Source: Proteobacteria bacterium UBA2363 (GTDB lineage: Bacteria > Pseudomonadota > Gammaproteobacteria > Xanthomonadales > UBA2363). From it: a stretch of 59,578 nucleotides of DNA. A program made the translations under genes and the position numbers. Positions 6,997-15,013 of the stretch are shown in pieces (position 1 is the stretch's first letter; every line of letters starts with the position of its first letter). The notes beneath the pieces were generated by a model. That model had not been told where the DNA came from. It made no database searches and worked only from the letters and a program-made list of their open reading frames with translations. Location: contig DDTN01000003.1 in assembly GCA_002344355.1 (NCBI GenBank), positions 1 through 59,578 of the forward strand, given 5' to 3'.

Positions 6997-9549
6997 ATGA
7001 CCGGCGACTGGTCCGCCCTGATCGGCCCCCTGGTCGACGGCGAGCCGCTCGACTGGCCGACCCTGGAACGCACCCTGGGCAGCGACTCCGAGGAACTGCG
7101 TCGATTGCGCCGCATCGCCGCGCTGTGCTCCGGCCTGGCGGCGGCGCAGCCGCCGCGGCCGGGCGCGTCGGATGCCGGCGCCGGCGGCTTCGCCTGGGGT
7201 CATCTGCGGGTGCTCGGGCGCCTGGGCGGCGGCAGCAGCGGCGAGGTGCACCGGGCCTTCGACACCGTGCTGGAGCGCGAGGTGGCGCTCAAGCTGCTGC
7301 GCGACGACGGCGCCGGCCAGGCGCGCGCCTTCATCGCCGAGGCCCGGCGCCTGGCGCAGGTCCGCCATCCCAACGTGCTGGCCGTGCACGGCGCGGCGAT
7401 CCACGACGGCCGGGCCGGGCTGTGGGCCGACCTGGTCGAGGGACGGTCGCTGCGCGACTGGGTGGCGGGTGAGGGTGCACGGCCGGCGGCGCAGGTGCTG
7501 GAAGCGGGCATCGCGCTGGCCGCGGCGCTGGCGGCGGTGCATGCGGCCGGCCTGGTGCATGGCGACGTCAAGCCCGCGAACGTCGTGCGCGAGGAGGACG
7601 GCGGTCGACTGGTGCTGATGGATTTCGGCTCGGCCGGCAACCGCGACGAGGCCGGCCGGCACGGCCTGCTCGGTTCGCCGCTGAGCATGGCCCCGGAGCA
7701 GCTGCGCGGCGAGCCGGTCGGGCCGTCCGCCGACCTCTACGGACTGGGCGTGGTCCTGTACTTCCTCGCCGCCGGGAAAGTGCCGGTCGCCGCCCCGACG
7801 CTGACCGCCCTGGCGCAGGCGCACACGGCGGACCAGGCGCGCAGCGCGGCGCTGCGGCTGGCGGAACTGCCCCGTGCCCTGCGCGGCCTGGTCGCCGACC
7901 TGCTGGCCGGCGATCCCGCGCGCCGCCCGGACGCGGCACAGGTGCTGGCGCGCCTCGACCGGATCGTGCAGGCGCCGCGGCGCCGCCGGCGGCGCGCGGC
8001 CGTCGTCGCGATCGTCGGCAGCCTGGGCCTGGGCCTGGCGGCGGCGCTGCTGGGCCTGCACAGCGCGCGCCAGTCGGCGCAGGTCGCGAGCGTCGAGCGG
8101 GAGCGCGCCGAGGCGGTCAACCGGTTCCTGGTCGACGTCATGGCGGCGCCCGGGGACACCCACCTGGGCGAGCAGGTCCGGGTGGTCGACCTGCTCGAAC
8201 AGTCGGTCGCCCGGCTGCACGCCGGCGCGCTGTCCGGGCAGCCCGGCGCGGAAGCCGGGCTGTGGCAGATCCTGGGCCGCAGCTTCGCGGCCGTATCCCG
8301 TGCCGACGAGGCGCGCGCGGCGCTGCGGGAAGCCTGGCTGCGCATGCAGGCGGGCTACGGCGCGCAGGACCCGCGCACCCTGGAGGCCGAGCGCCTGCTG
8401 TTGGCGCACCCGGCGCCGGGCGGCGACCCGGCGGACCGGCTGCAAAGCCTGCGCGACCTTCATGCGCGCGCGCTGGCGGCGACCGATGCGCTGCATCCCT
8501 TGCCCGCGCTGGTCGCCGCGGATCTTGCCGGCGTCCACCTGCAGCTCGGCCAGGTCGACCCGGCGCGGCAATGGCTGGAGACGCCCTGGCAGCAGCGGGC
8601 GCGGGTGCGCTGGCAAAACCCGCTCGACCGCTCGGTGCTGGAGGTGCTGTGGCTGCAGTTGCTGCAACGTCTGGGCGACACCCCGGCCATGCTGGCGAGC
8701 GCGCGCGAGACCCGCGCCTGGGTCCAGGCCCATGCCGGCGAGCGGCACCGCAACGCGCTGCTGGCCCGGAACCTGGAGATCGGCGCCCTGCTGCAGCTCG
8801 GTCGCCTGGCCGATGCCGAGCGCGAGGCCCAGGCCATGTACCAGCAGGCCTCGGCGTGGCTGGACGAGGACAATCCCCTGGTGGTCGCGGCGCTGGGCAG
8901 CTGGGCCACGTCGCTGACCGAGCAGGGCCGCACCGGCGAGGCCCTGCCGCTGTCCGAGCGGCGCCTCGCGCTCAGCCGGCGCCGCTCGGGGGCGGACTCG
9001 CCGCAGGCGATGGTCGCGGCCCTGAACCTGGCCAACGTCGCCCGTGCCGAACGCGACTGGCCACGCGCCCAGGCCCTGTACGCCGAGGTCATCGACACGC
9101 TGCCCGAGCGCAGCGACATCGCCCTGCTGGCGCGCGGCAACCTCGCCGAGCTGTATCTCGACCAGGAACGCTACGCGCAGGCCGATACGGCCGCCGCGAC
9201 CGCGCTGTCGTTGTTGGAGGAGTCGCTGGGCCGCTCGCACCTGTTCACGCACCATGCCCGTGCGATGCACGGCGCCGCGCAGCGCGGTCTGGGCCGGCCG
9301 GCGCAGGCGCTGACCCTGCTGCAGGACGCGGCCGGGGGCATCGAAGGCGCGCTCGGTCCCGACCACCAGTTGACCTGGACGGTCCGCTACCACCTGGCCC
9401 TGGCGCAGGCCGACCTTTCGCGCCGCGACGAGGCCATCGCCCTGCTCGCCGGCGTCGTCGAACGCCGCGGCGCCCGCATGGGCGCGGACCACCCGCTGAC
9501 CCGCAAGGCCGCCGACGCGCTGGCCCGGCTGCGGGGGGCTGGCGGGTGA
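6997..9549 (+). CDS. Transmembrane Ser/Thr protein kinase with TPR domain
   Basis: An 850-residue receptor-like kinase. The kinase domain is at about residues 70-325: glycine loop GRLGGGSSGEV (74-84), Lys99 in VALKL, catalytic loop HGDVKPANVV with Asp190 and Asn195, DFG at 209-211, and an SMAPEQLRG segment. The usual HRD is HGD, so the activation-loop-coupling Arg is missing (non-RD). Basic RRRRR precedes a single membrane helix near 335-355 (VVAIVGSLGLGLAAALLGLH). The remaining ~450 residues are TPR-like repeats predicted on the far side of the membrane. It sits 16 bp after the ECF sigma gene, likely in one operon. It probably transduces an envelope signal to that sigma factor (inference from gene pairing). 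Confidence 0.9.
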   Translation: MTGDWSALIGPLVDGEPLDWPTLERTLGSDSEELRRLRRIAALCSGLAAAQPPRPGASDAGAGGFAWGHLRVLGRLGGGSSGEVHRAFDTVLEREVALKLLRDDGAGQARAFIAEARRLAQVRHPNVLAVHGAAIHDGRAGLWADLVEGRSLRDWVAGEGARPAAQVLEAGIALAAALAAVHAAGLVHGDVKPANVVREEDGGRLVLMDFGSAGNRDEAGRHGLLGSPLSMAPEQLRGEPVGPSADLYGLGVVLYFLAAGKVPVAAPTLTALAQAHTADQARSAALRLAELPRALRGLVADLLAGDPARRPDAAQVLARLDRIVQAPRRRRRRAAVVAIVGSLGLGLAAALLGLHSARQSAQVASVERERAEAVNRFLVDVMAAPGDTHLGEQVRVVDLLEQSVARLHAGALSGQPGAEAGLWQILGRSFAAVSRADEARAALREAWLRMQAGYGAQDPRTLEAERLLLAHPAPGGDPADRLQSLRDLHARALAATDALHPLPALVAADLAGVHLQLGQVDPARQWLETPWQQRARVRWQNPLDRSVLEVLWLQLLQRLGDTPAMLASARETRAWVQAHAGERHRNALLARNLEIGALLQLGRLADAEREAQAMYQQASAWLDEDNPLVVAALGSWATSLTEQGRTGEALPLSERRLALSRRRSGADSPQAMVAALNLANVARAERDWPRAQALYAEVIDTLPERSDIALLARGNLAELYLDQERYAQADTAAATALSLLEESLGRSHLFTHHARAMHGAAQRGLGRPAQALTLLQDAAGGIEGALGPDHQLTWTVRYHLALAQADLSRRDEAIALLAGVVERRGARMGADHPLTRKAADALARLRGAGG

Positions 9550-9686
9550 GCGGTCCTCGGGCAGTCCATTGCCAGCGGCGCTGAGTGGTGCCGGACAGCC
9601 GGGCCGGAATTCGGGACCGGGGAAGAAGGCCGGCACTTGCCACGATCTGCATCGTTGCCGGCCGGGCTGCGCGCCCTGGCCGGGCG

Positions 9687-9740
9687 ACCCTCTCCCCCGC
9701 CCCCCCCCGCAGGCGGGGGAGGGGAGAAGTGCGGTGCCGT
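9687..9740. repeat. Dispersed GC-rich element, copy 3
   Basis: CCCTCTCCCCCGCC, a run of nine C, then GCAGGCGGGGGAGGGGAGAA and GTGCGGTGCC. It is in reverse orientation to copies 1 and 5, which read GGCACCGCACTTCTCCCC on the plus strand. Confidence 0.7.
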
Positions 9741-9907
9741 GGCACTGGCGATACGTCGCCCGGCAGCGCGCTGGGACAGCACGCCGATCGGGCCGCGCCC
9801 CGGTGAGGGGAGAAGTGCGGTGCCGTCGCACTGGCGATACGCCACCCGGCAGCGCGCTGGGACACGACGCCGATCGGGCCGCGCGGCGTAGGAGGGAAGA
9901 AGTGCGG
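9721..9907. repeat. Tandem repeat, 86-87 bp unit, just over two copies
   Basis: Unit 1 starts GGGGAGAAGTGCGGTGCCGT at 9721, unit 2 with the same bases at 9807, and a third truncated start is at about 9894. Units 1 and 2 differ at few positions and both contain CACTGGCGATACG and CGCGCTGGGACA. The first unit begins inside the dispersed element, suggesting that the array grew from it. Confidence 0.75.
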
Positions 9908-9955
9908 CGTCACGGCGCGTCCGGGACCGCTACACGCAATCCGTTGCGTGATCTG

Positions 9956-9998
9956 CTCCCCTCTCCCGCGGCGCGGGAGAGGGGCCGGGGGAGAGGGC
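9956..9998. repeat. Dispersed GC-rich element, copy 4
   Basis: CTCCCCTCTCCCGCGGCGCG followed by GGAGAGGGGCCGGGGGAGAG: the same hairpin-plus-tail plan as copy 1 with a divergent loop. It lies ahead of the 3' end of the FG-GAP gene at 10100. Confidence 0.65.
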
Positions 9999-10099
9999 GG
10001 GGCTACGGAGCGATGACGCCCATGGCGCGCAGGCGGGCGAATGCGCGGCGCAGTCCGGTCACCGGCGTCGGCCGCACGCCTGGATCGCCGACACCGCCC

Positions 10100-11554
10100 T
10101 CACGGCAGCTCGAAACCGTCCGCGAACAGGCGGTCGTGGCGGTACATCCAGACCCGGCCGTCGCGGTTGCCGAGCAGGCCGCCGGCGCGCGGGTAGCCGA
10201 CCGCCAGGCCGTCGCCGGTGAAGGCCAGCGCCGTGCCGAACCACGTCTGCCCGCTGCCGCCGAGCGCAGACGGGGGCGGGCGCAGCTCGCCGCGATGGTC
10301 GGCCGGCGCGGCGCTGAAGCCGCCGCCGGCAGCGCGGCGCAGTTCGACCATGCCGACCTCGGGCGCGACGCCGGGCGGGATGGTGCCGGTATGGCCGTCG
10401 GCCAGCGGCGCGGCGAACGCGCTCCAGCCATCGTGGCCCAGCGCCAGGGCGGCGCCGAACGCCATGCCGGACTGGCCGCCCGGCGGATTGCCGCCCTGGT
10501 TGACCACCTCGCCGCCATCGGCCAGTTGCCAGGTTCCGCCAGCACTCGTGTAGCGGTACACGCTGCCGCAGCGGGGCAGGGTGTTGCAGACGCTGCCGCC
10601 GCCGGGTCCACCCGGGGCACCGACCAGCAGCTGGCCGGCGGTCACTGCGACCGCGCTGCCGAAGCCGGCCTGCGGGAACAGCACGGCGTTCGGCATCAGC
10701 ACCAGGCCGGTCGGGGCGAAGCCGCCGCCCTCGAACAGGTGCACCGCCCCGGCCCCGGCCGCCGCGCCCTGCGGTCGGCCGGGCGCGCCGACCGCCAGGG
10801 TCTGCCCCACCAGGTCGAAGGCGATCACGCGGCGCAGGGCCAGGGCCTGGCCGAAGCGGTTGCCGGGGGCGGCGCCGGCCGCCAGCAGGGTGTGGGTCAC
10901 CGCCCAGGCGTTGCCGGTGTCGGTGGCCGACAGCACGCGCACCTCGCCGGTATCGCCGGCGCTGCCCGGGCAGCCGACCGCCAGGTGCACCGGATGGCCG
11001 GCCACCGTCGGGGTCAGCGCCACAGCGTGGCCGCAGGCGCCGTCGGTGCCCGACTGCCTGTAGCCGGCAGGGCTGGCCCAGACGCCATCGATCAGCCGGC
11101 TGACCACCACGGCGCCGCTGGCCTGGCCGGGCGTCGCCGGCCACTCCGTCCCCGGGCAGCCGAACGCCAGCCGGGGCAGGCGCAGGGTGACCGAATGGCC
11201 GCAGCGCGGCGCCGGTCCCCAGGATCCGAAGCCGGGCAGGCGCTGCCGGAGCTGCCACTGGCTGCCCTCGCGCTGGAACAGGAACACCGCGCCGCGCACC
11301 TCGCCGGCCCCGGCGCCGACCCGGGTGCCCGGCGCGCCGACCGCCATCCAGTCGTCGTCCACGGCGATGGCGTGGCCGAACTGCGGGCCGGGCGTGGCGT
11401 CCTGGTCGGGCAGGCCGGCGTAGTCGCCGGCCAGCACCTGGCTGCGCACCAGGTCGTGCTGAGCGCCGGACGCGCCGGACGCGCCGGCGGGGCTGTCGGG
11501 GGAGGTCAGCGCCAGCGCCGCGAAGGCGGTGCTGGCCAGGAGGGTACGAGGCAT
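10100..11554 (-). CDS. Secreted FG-GAP repeat protein, paralogue 3
   Basis: A 484-residue exported protein with a signal peptide (MPRTLLASTAFAALALTS). FG-GAP blades: FGHAIAVDDDWMAVGAPG, CGHSVTLRLPRLAFGCPG, FGSAVAVTAGQLLVGAPGG, FGAALALGHDGWSAFAAP. The signature LVRSQVLAGDYAGLPDQ aligns with the same segment of the proteins at 647 and 2414, so this is a third family member separated from them by the sigma/kinase unit. It ends DRLFADGFELP. I chose the ATG at 11554 because GGAG lies 9 bases before it; an in-frame ATG at 11569 would add five residues. It lies downstream of glnA on the same strand, but a hairpin and its own 26-bp upstream element separate them. Confidence 0.85.
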   Translation of the reverse strand: MPRTLLASTAFAALALTSPDSPAGASGASGAQHDLVRSQVLAGDYAGLPDQDATPGPQFGHAIAVDDDWMAVGAPGTRVGAGAGEVRGAVFLFQREGSQWQLRQRLPGFGSWGPAPRCGHSVTLRLPRLAFGCPGTEWPATPGQASGAVVVSRLIDGVWASPAGYRQSGTDGACGHAVALTPTVAGHPVHLAVGCPGSAGDTGEVRVLSATDTGNAWAVTHTLLAAGAAPGNRFGQALALRRVIAFDLVGQTLAVGAPGRPQGAAAGAGAVHLFEGGGFAPTGLVLMPNAVLFPQAGFGSAVAVTAGQLLVGAPGGPGGGSVCNTLPRCGSVYRYTSAGGTWQLADGGEVVNQGGNPPGGQSGMAFGAALALGHDGWSAFAAPLADGHTGTIPPGVAPEVGMVELRRAAGGGFSAAPADHRGELRPPPSALGGSGQTWFGTALAFTGDGLAVGYPRAGGLLGNRDGRVWMYRHDRLFADGFELP

Positions 11555-11590
11555 GCGGACAGGCTCCATTGCCGGGCGTTCCTGTCCTCC

Positions 11591-11616
11591 AACCGGACAG
11601 GCCCATGGAACCGCAC
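11591..11616 (-). promoter_or_regulatory. Shared 26-bp upstream element, copy 4
   Basis: Minus strand: GTGCGGTTCC (11616-11607), 10 bases, CCGGTT (11596-11591), ending 36 bases before the ATG at 11554. Its half-sites match the copy at 6272-6297 exactly while the 10-base spacers differ, which points to selection on the half-sites. Confidence 0.65.
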
Positions 11617-11641
11617 GCTGGGTTCGCGATCCGGGCGGTGG

Positions 11642-11673
11642 CGCAGCCCGGCCGCGTCGCGGCCGGGGCTGCG
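11642..11673 (-). terminator. Strong hairpin downstream of glnA
   Basis: GCAGCCC-GGCCGCG pairs with CGCGGCC-GGGGCTGC around a tiny loop, about 14 bp of nearly pure GC pairing, 13 bp after the glnA stop. No T-run follows on the minus strand, so it may be a poor intrinsic terminator or an mRNA-end-protecting stem. Confidence 0.45.
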
Positions 11674-11685
11674 TTTCCCCTCGCC

Positions 11686-13092
11686 TCAGATCGAGTAGTA
11701 CATCGAGAACTCGAGCGGGTGGGTGGCCGCGCGGAACTTGGTCACCTCGGCCATCTTCAGGTCGATGTAGCCGTCGATGAAGTCGTCGGTGAACACGCCG
11801 CCGGCCTTCAGGAACTCGCGGTCGGCGTCGAGCGCGGCCAGCGCCTGGTCCAGCGAGTGGCAGACGGTCGGGATGCCCTTCTCCTCCTCCGGCGGCAGGT
11901 CGTAGAGGTCCTTGTCCATCGGCGGGCCGGGGTCGATCTGGTTCCTGATGCCGTCCAGGCCGGCCATCATCAGGGCGGTGAACACCAGGTAGCCGGAGTT
12001 GACCGGGTCCGGGAAGCGGGTCTCGATGCGGCGCGCCTTGCTGCTCGACACCCAGGGGATGCGGCACGACGCCGAGCGGTTGCGCGCCGAGTAGGCCAGC
12101 ATCACCGGCGCCTCGAAGCCCGGCACCAGGCGCTTGTAGCTGTTGGTGCTGGAGTTGCTGAAGGCGTTGATGGCGCGCGCGTGCTTGAAGATGCCGCCGA
12201 TGTACCAGAACGCCAGCTGCGACAGGCCGCCGTAGCCGTCGCCGGCGAACAGGTTCTTGCCGTCCTTGGCCAGCGACTGGTGCACGTGCATGCCCGAGCC
12301 GTTGTCGCCGACCAGCGGCTTGGGCATGAAGGTGGCGGTGCGGCCGTTGCGGTGGGCGACGTTCTTGACCACGTACTTGAGGTCGAGCAGCTCGTCGGCC
12401 TTCTTCACCAGGGTGTTGAACTGGGTGCCGATCTCGCACTGGCCGGCGGTGGCGACCTCGTGGTGGTGGACCTCGACGACCTGGCCCATGGCCTCCAGGA
12501 CCTTGCACATCTCGCCGCGCAGGTCGCCCAGCGAGTCGACCGGCGCGACCGGGAAGTAGCCGCCCTTGGGGCCCGGCCGGTGGCCGCTGTTGCCGCCGTC
12601 CATCTTGCGGTTCGACGACCAGTGCGCCTCCTCGGACTCGATCTCGAAGCCGGCACCGGCGATGTCGTTGCGCCAGCGCACCGAATCGAAGATGAAGAAC
12701 TCCGGCTCCGGCCCGAAGAAGGCGGTGTCGGCGATGCCGGTCGACTTCAGGTAGGCCTCGCCCAGCCGCGCGATCGAGCGCGGGCAGCGCGAATACGGCT
12801 GCATGGTGGCCGGCTCGAGGATGTCGCAGGTCAGGATCAGGGTCGGGTGCTCGCTGAACGGGTCGAGCACGGCGGTGGAGGCGTCGGGCATCAGCACCAT
12901 GTCGGACTCGTTGATGCCCTTCCAGCCGGCGATCGAGGAACCGTCGAACATCTTGCCGTCCTCGAACAGGCTGTCGTCGGCGGCGCGCGCGGGGAAGGTG
13001 ACGTGGTGCTGCTTGCCGAGCATGTCGGCGAAGCGGAGGTCGATGAACTCGACGTTGTGGTCCTTGATGAGTTTGCTGACGTGCTCGGACAT
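11686..13092 (-). CDS. glnA: Glutamine synthetase type I
   Basis: A 468-residue enzyme making glutamine from glutamate, ammonia and ATP in the cytoplasm, a dodecamer in this family. Family landmarks are visible: FEDGKMFDGSSIAGWKGI, the Glu-rich active-site strands (FFGPEPEFFIFD, VEVHHHEVATAGQCEIG), NGSGMHVHQSL and NRSASCRIPWV. The adenylylation site is Tyr397 in DLYDLPPEE, the same number as in E. coli, so GlnE-type control is expected. Length matches the usual 469. The start at 13092 follows a GAGG. Upstream are a sigma-54 promoter (13129-13143) and two NtrC sites, indicating nitrogen-limitation control. The next gene upstream (SPINDLY) is divergent. Confidence 0.97.
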   Translation of the reverse strand: MSEHVSKLIKDHNVEFIDLRFADMLGKQHHVTFPARAADDSLFEDGKMFDGSSIAGWKGINESDMVLMPDASTAVLDPFSEHPTLILTCDILEPATMQPYSRCPRSIARLGEAYLKSTGIADTAFFGPEPEFFIFDSVRWRNDIAGAGFEIESEEAHWSSNRKMDGGNSGHRPGPKGGYFPVAPVDSLGDLRGEMCKVLEAMGQVVEVHHHEVATAGQCEIGTQFNTLVKKADELLDLKYVVKNVAHRNGRTATFMPKPLVGDNGSGMHVHQSLAKDGKNLFAGDGYGGLSQLAFWYIGGIFKHARAINAFSNSSTNSYKRLVPGFEAPVMLAYSARNRSASCRIPWVSSSKARRIETRFPDPVNSGYLVFTALMMAGLDGIRNQIDPGPPMDKDLYDLPPEEEKGIPTVCHSLDQALAALDADREFLKAGGVFTDDFIDGYIDLKMAEVTKFRAATHPLEFSMYYSI

Positions 13093-13128
13093 GGCGGCCT
13101 CGGTGGGGTGGCGGAGGCCCCCTCCCAC

Positions 13129-13143
13129 GCAAGTCCGGTGCCA
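13129..13143 (-). promoter_or_regulatory. Sigma-54 promoter of glnA
   Basis: Read on the minus strand: TGGCAC, five bases, TTGC, matching the -24/-12 consensus with invariant GG and GC at the right spacing. Transcription would start near 13117, about 25 bases before the ATG. Confidence 0.8.
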
Positions 13144-13193
13144 GCCCGGGTGCCCGTCCGGATGCGGCCTGGGCGGTTGCGCCGGATGCCATG

Positions 13194-13210
13194 TGCACCA
13201 CGGTGGTGCA
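13194..13210. promoter_or_regulatory. NtrC-binding site 1
   Basis: TGCACC-ACGGT-GGTGCA, a perfect match to the NtrC consensus TGCACY, 5 bases, GGTGCA. It is centred about 85 bp upstream of the predicted glnA start. Confidence 0.8.
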
Positions 13211-13223
13211 GTCCCGGACGCGC

Positions 13224-13240
13224 TGCACCATTTCGGTGCG
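13224..13240. promoter_or_regulatory. NtrC-binding site 2
   Basis: TGCACC-ATTTC-GGTGCG, one mismatch, centred 30 bp (about three helical turns) from site 1, so two NtrC dimers would sit on the same face. Half-sites TGCACC at 13287 and 13314 lie further up, toward the divergent gene. Confidence 0.75.
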
Positions 13241-13323
13241 TTCTGGGCCGGATACCTTGCCGGTCTGGCCCGTGCCGCCCGAACCGTGCACCATGCGGCG
13301 TCCCCCGCAGATGCTGCACCGAC

Positions 13324-14997
13324 GTGAGTTCCCCCAACCCGCCCCCGGCCCCGCCCGATCCCGCGGCTGCGGCCCTGGCCGCCGTGCACCAGGCCCTGGT
13401 CGCGGGCGACCAGGACCGCGCCGGCCTCCTGCTGGGCCAGGCCCTGGCGCGCTGGCGCGACCATGCCGGGCTGCTGGCGCAGTCGGCGGTGCTGAATGCG
13501 ATGGCCGGCCAGGCCGGGGCGGCGGCGGCGCTGGCGGACCGGGCGCTCGCCCTTGATCCAGGCGAGCCGACCGCCGCGGCCCTGCGGGCCCGGCTGCACC
13601 TGGACGACTGCGCGGCGGTCGCCGCCGAGACCGTGGCCCGCACGGCACTGGAACGCGCGCCCGGCGCCGCGCGGCTGCGCCGGGAGCTGGCCGCGGCCCT
13701 GCTGTTCCAGGGCCGCGCCGAGGAGGCCCTGACGCAGGCCCGGCAGGCGGCGCGCAGCCTGCCGGACGCCGCCGAGGTCGTCGGCACGGCCCTGCTCGCC
13801 AGCCTCTACGACGACACCCTGGCCCCGGCGCAGCGCCTGGCCCTGCACCGCGAGCTCGCCGCGGGCCTTGCGCCGGCGCGCTGCCCGCAACCGCTGTCGC
13901 CGGCCAACGAGGCGGTGCTGCGGGTCGGCTTCTACAGCCCCGATTTCCGCAACCATCCGGTCGGCCACCTGGTGGCGCCGGTGCTGGAGCAGCTCGACGG
14001 CAGCCGCTTCCGCGCCTTCTGCTATGCCGAGCTCGGCCAGCGCGACGCGCTCACTGCCGCGCTGCAGGCCCTGCCGCACGCCTGGCGGGAGGTCACCGGC
14101 CGCAGCGACGACCAGGTGCTGGCGCTGATGCGCAGCGACCGCCTCGATGTCCTGGTCGACCTGGCCGGCCACAGCCATGGCGGCCGGCCACGCGTGCTGC
14201 GCGGCCGGGCGGCGCCGGTGCAGCTGGCCTGGCTCGGTTATCCGTTCAGCCTGGGTCTTCCGGAGCTGGACGGCCTGGTCGGAGACGACATCGTGCTGCC
14301 GCCGGGCGCCGAGGAAGACCATGGCCGGCCGCTGCTGCGCCTGCCGCTGGGCGTGTTCTGCCTGCAGGCGCCGGAAGGGCTGCCGCCGGTGGCGCCGCCG
14401 CCGATGACGGCGCGCGGCGCGCCGACCCTGGGCAGCTTCAACCACCTGGCCAAGCTGTCGGACGCCACCGTGGCCCTGTGGAGCCGGCTGCTGCGGGCGC
14501 GGCCCGACGCGCGCCTGGTGCTGTGCGCGATCCCGCTGCTGGAGGCGGCGACGCGCCAGCGCGTGCTGGCCCGTTTCGTCGACCAGGGGGTCGATCCGGG
14601 CCGCATCGAGCTGCGCCCGCCGCGCCCACCCGGTCCCGACTTCCTCCGCCAGTACGACGACATCGACCTGGCCCTGGACCCGCTGCCGTTCTCCGGCGGC
14701 GCCACCACGCTGGACGCCTTGCGCCAGGGCGTGCCGGTGCTGACCCTGCCCGGCGCCAGCTTCGCGTCGCGGATGAGCGCCAGCCTGCTGTCGCGCATCG
14801 GCCTGCCGGAATTCGTCGCCGCCGACGCCGACGACTGGCTGGCGCGGGCGCTGTCCTGGCTGGCCGACCCCGGCGCGCTGGCCGGGGTCCGCGCCGGGCT
14901 GCGCCGCCGCCTGGCCTCCGCGCCCGCCGCCGACGGCGAGCGCTACACGCGAAGCTTCGAGCGCCTGCTGCTGGGCGCGGCGGGGCGCGGCCCGTGA
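13324..14997 (+). CDS. SPINDLY/OGT-type O-GlcNAc transferase (GT41) with TPRs
   Basis: A 557-residue protein. The N-terminal ~190 residues form TPR-like helices (ADRALALDPGEPTAAALRAR and similar). The catalytic part, about 195-550, carries GT41 hallmarks: RVGFYSPDFRNHPVGHLVAP, VDLAGHSHGGRPRVLRGRAA, APVQLAWLGYPFSLG, GSFNHLAKLSD and DPLPFSGGATTLDALRQGV. Bacterial members transfer a sugar from a nucleotide sugar to protein Ser/Thr; the substrate is not predictable here. The start is GTG at 13324, where homology begins; the frame is open further upstream only as the shadow of glnA. It is divergent from glnA and ends 16 bp before uppP. Confidence 0.85.
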   Translation: MSSPNPPPAPPDPAAAALAAVHQALVAGDQDRAGLLLGQALARWRDHAGLLAQSAVLNAMAGQAGAAAALADRALALDPGEPTAAALRARLHLDDCAAVAAETVARTALERAPGAARLRRELAAALLFQGRAEEALTQARQAARSLPDAAEVVGTALLASLYDDTLAPAQRLALHRELAAGLAPARCPQPLSPANEAVLRVGFYSPDFRNHPVGHLVAPVLEQLDGSRFRAFCYAELGQRDALTAALQALPHAWREVTGRSDDQVLALMRSDRLDVLVDLAGHSHGGRPRVLRGRAAPVQLAWLGYPFSLGLPELDGLVGDDIVLPPGAEEDHGRPLLRLPLGVFCLQAPEGLPPVAPPPMTARGAPTLGSFNHLAKLSDATVALWSRLLRARPDARLVLCAIPLLEAATRQRVLARFVDQGVDPGRIELRPPRPPGPDFLRQYDDIDLALDPLPFSGGATTLDALRQGVPVLTLPGASFASRMSASLLSRIGLPEFVAADADDWLARALSWLADPGALAGVRAGLRRRLASAPAADGERYTRSFERLLLGAAGRGP

Positions 14998-15013
14998 CCT
15001 TCGAGGAGAGCCG

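Larger units (their letters stand above)
9550..10099. other. Repeat-filled intergenic stretch
   Basis: 550 bp between two converging genes. It holds two copies of the dispersed GC-rich element (9687-9740 and 9956-9998) and a tandem 86-bp repeat (9721-9907). Open frames here are translations of repeat sequence with no homology that I recognise. Confidence 0.7.

Noticed and set aside
10100..13648. Single 1182-residue reading frame spanning the FG-GAP gene and glnA region
   Set aside because: Only the last 484 residues have signal peptide, homology and a ribosome site; the rest is an antisense or out-of-frame shadow of glnA, a usual effect of high GC.
11569..14997. 1142-residue plus-strand protein
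   Set aside because: Its first ~585 residues are the complementary-strand shadow of glnA. Real homology begins at the GTG at 13324.
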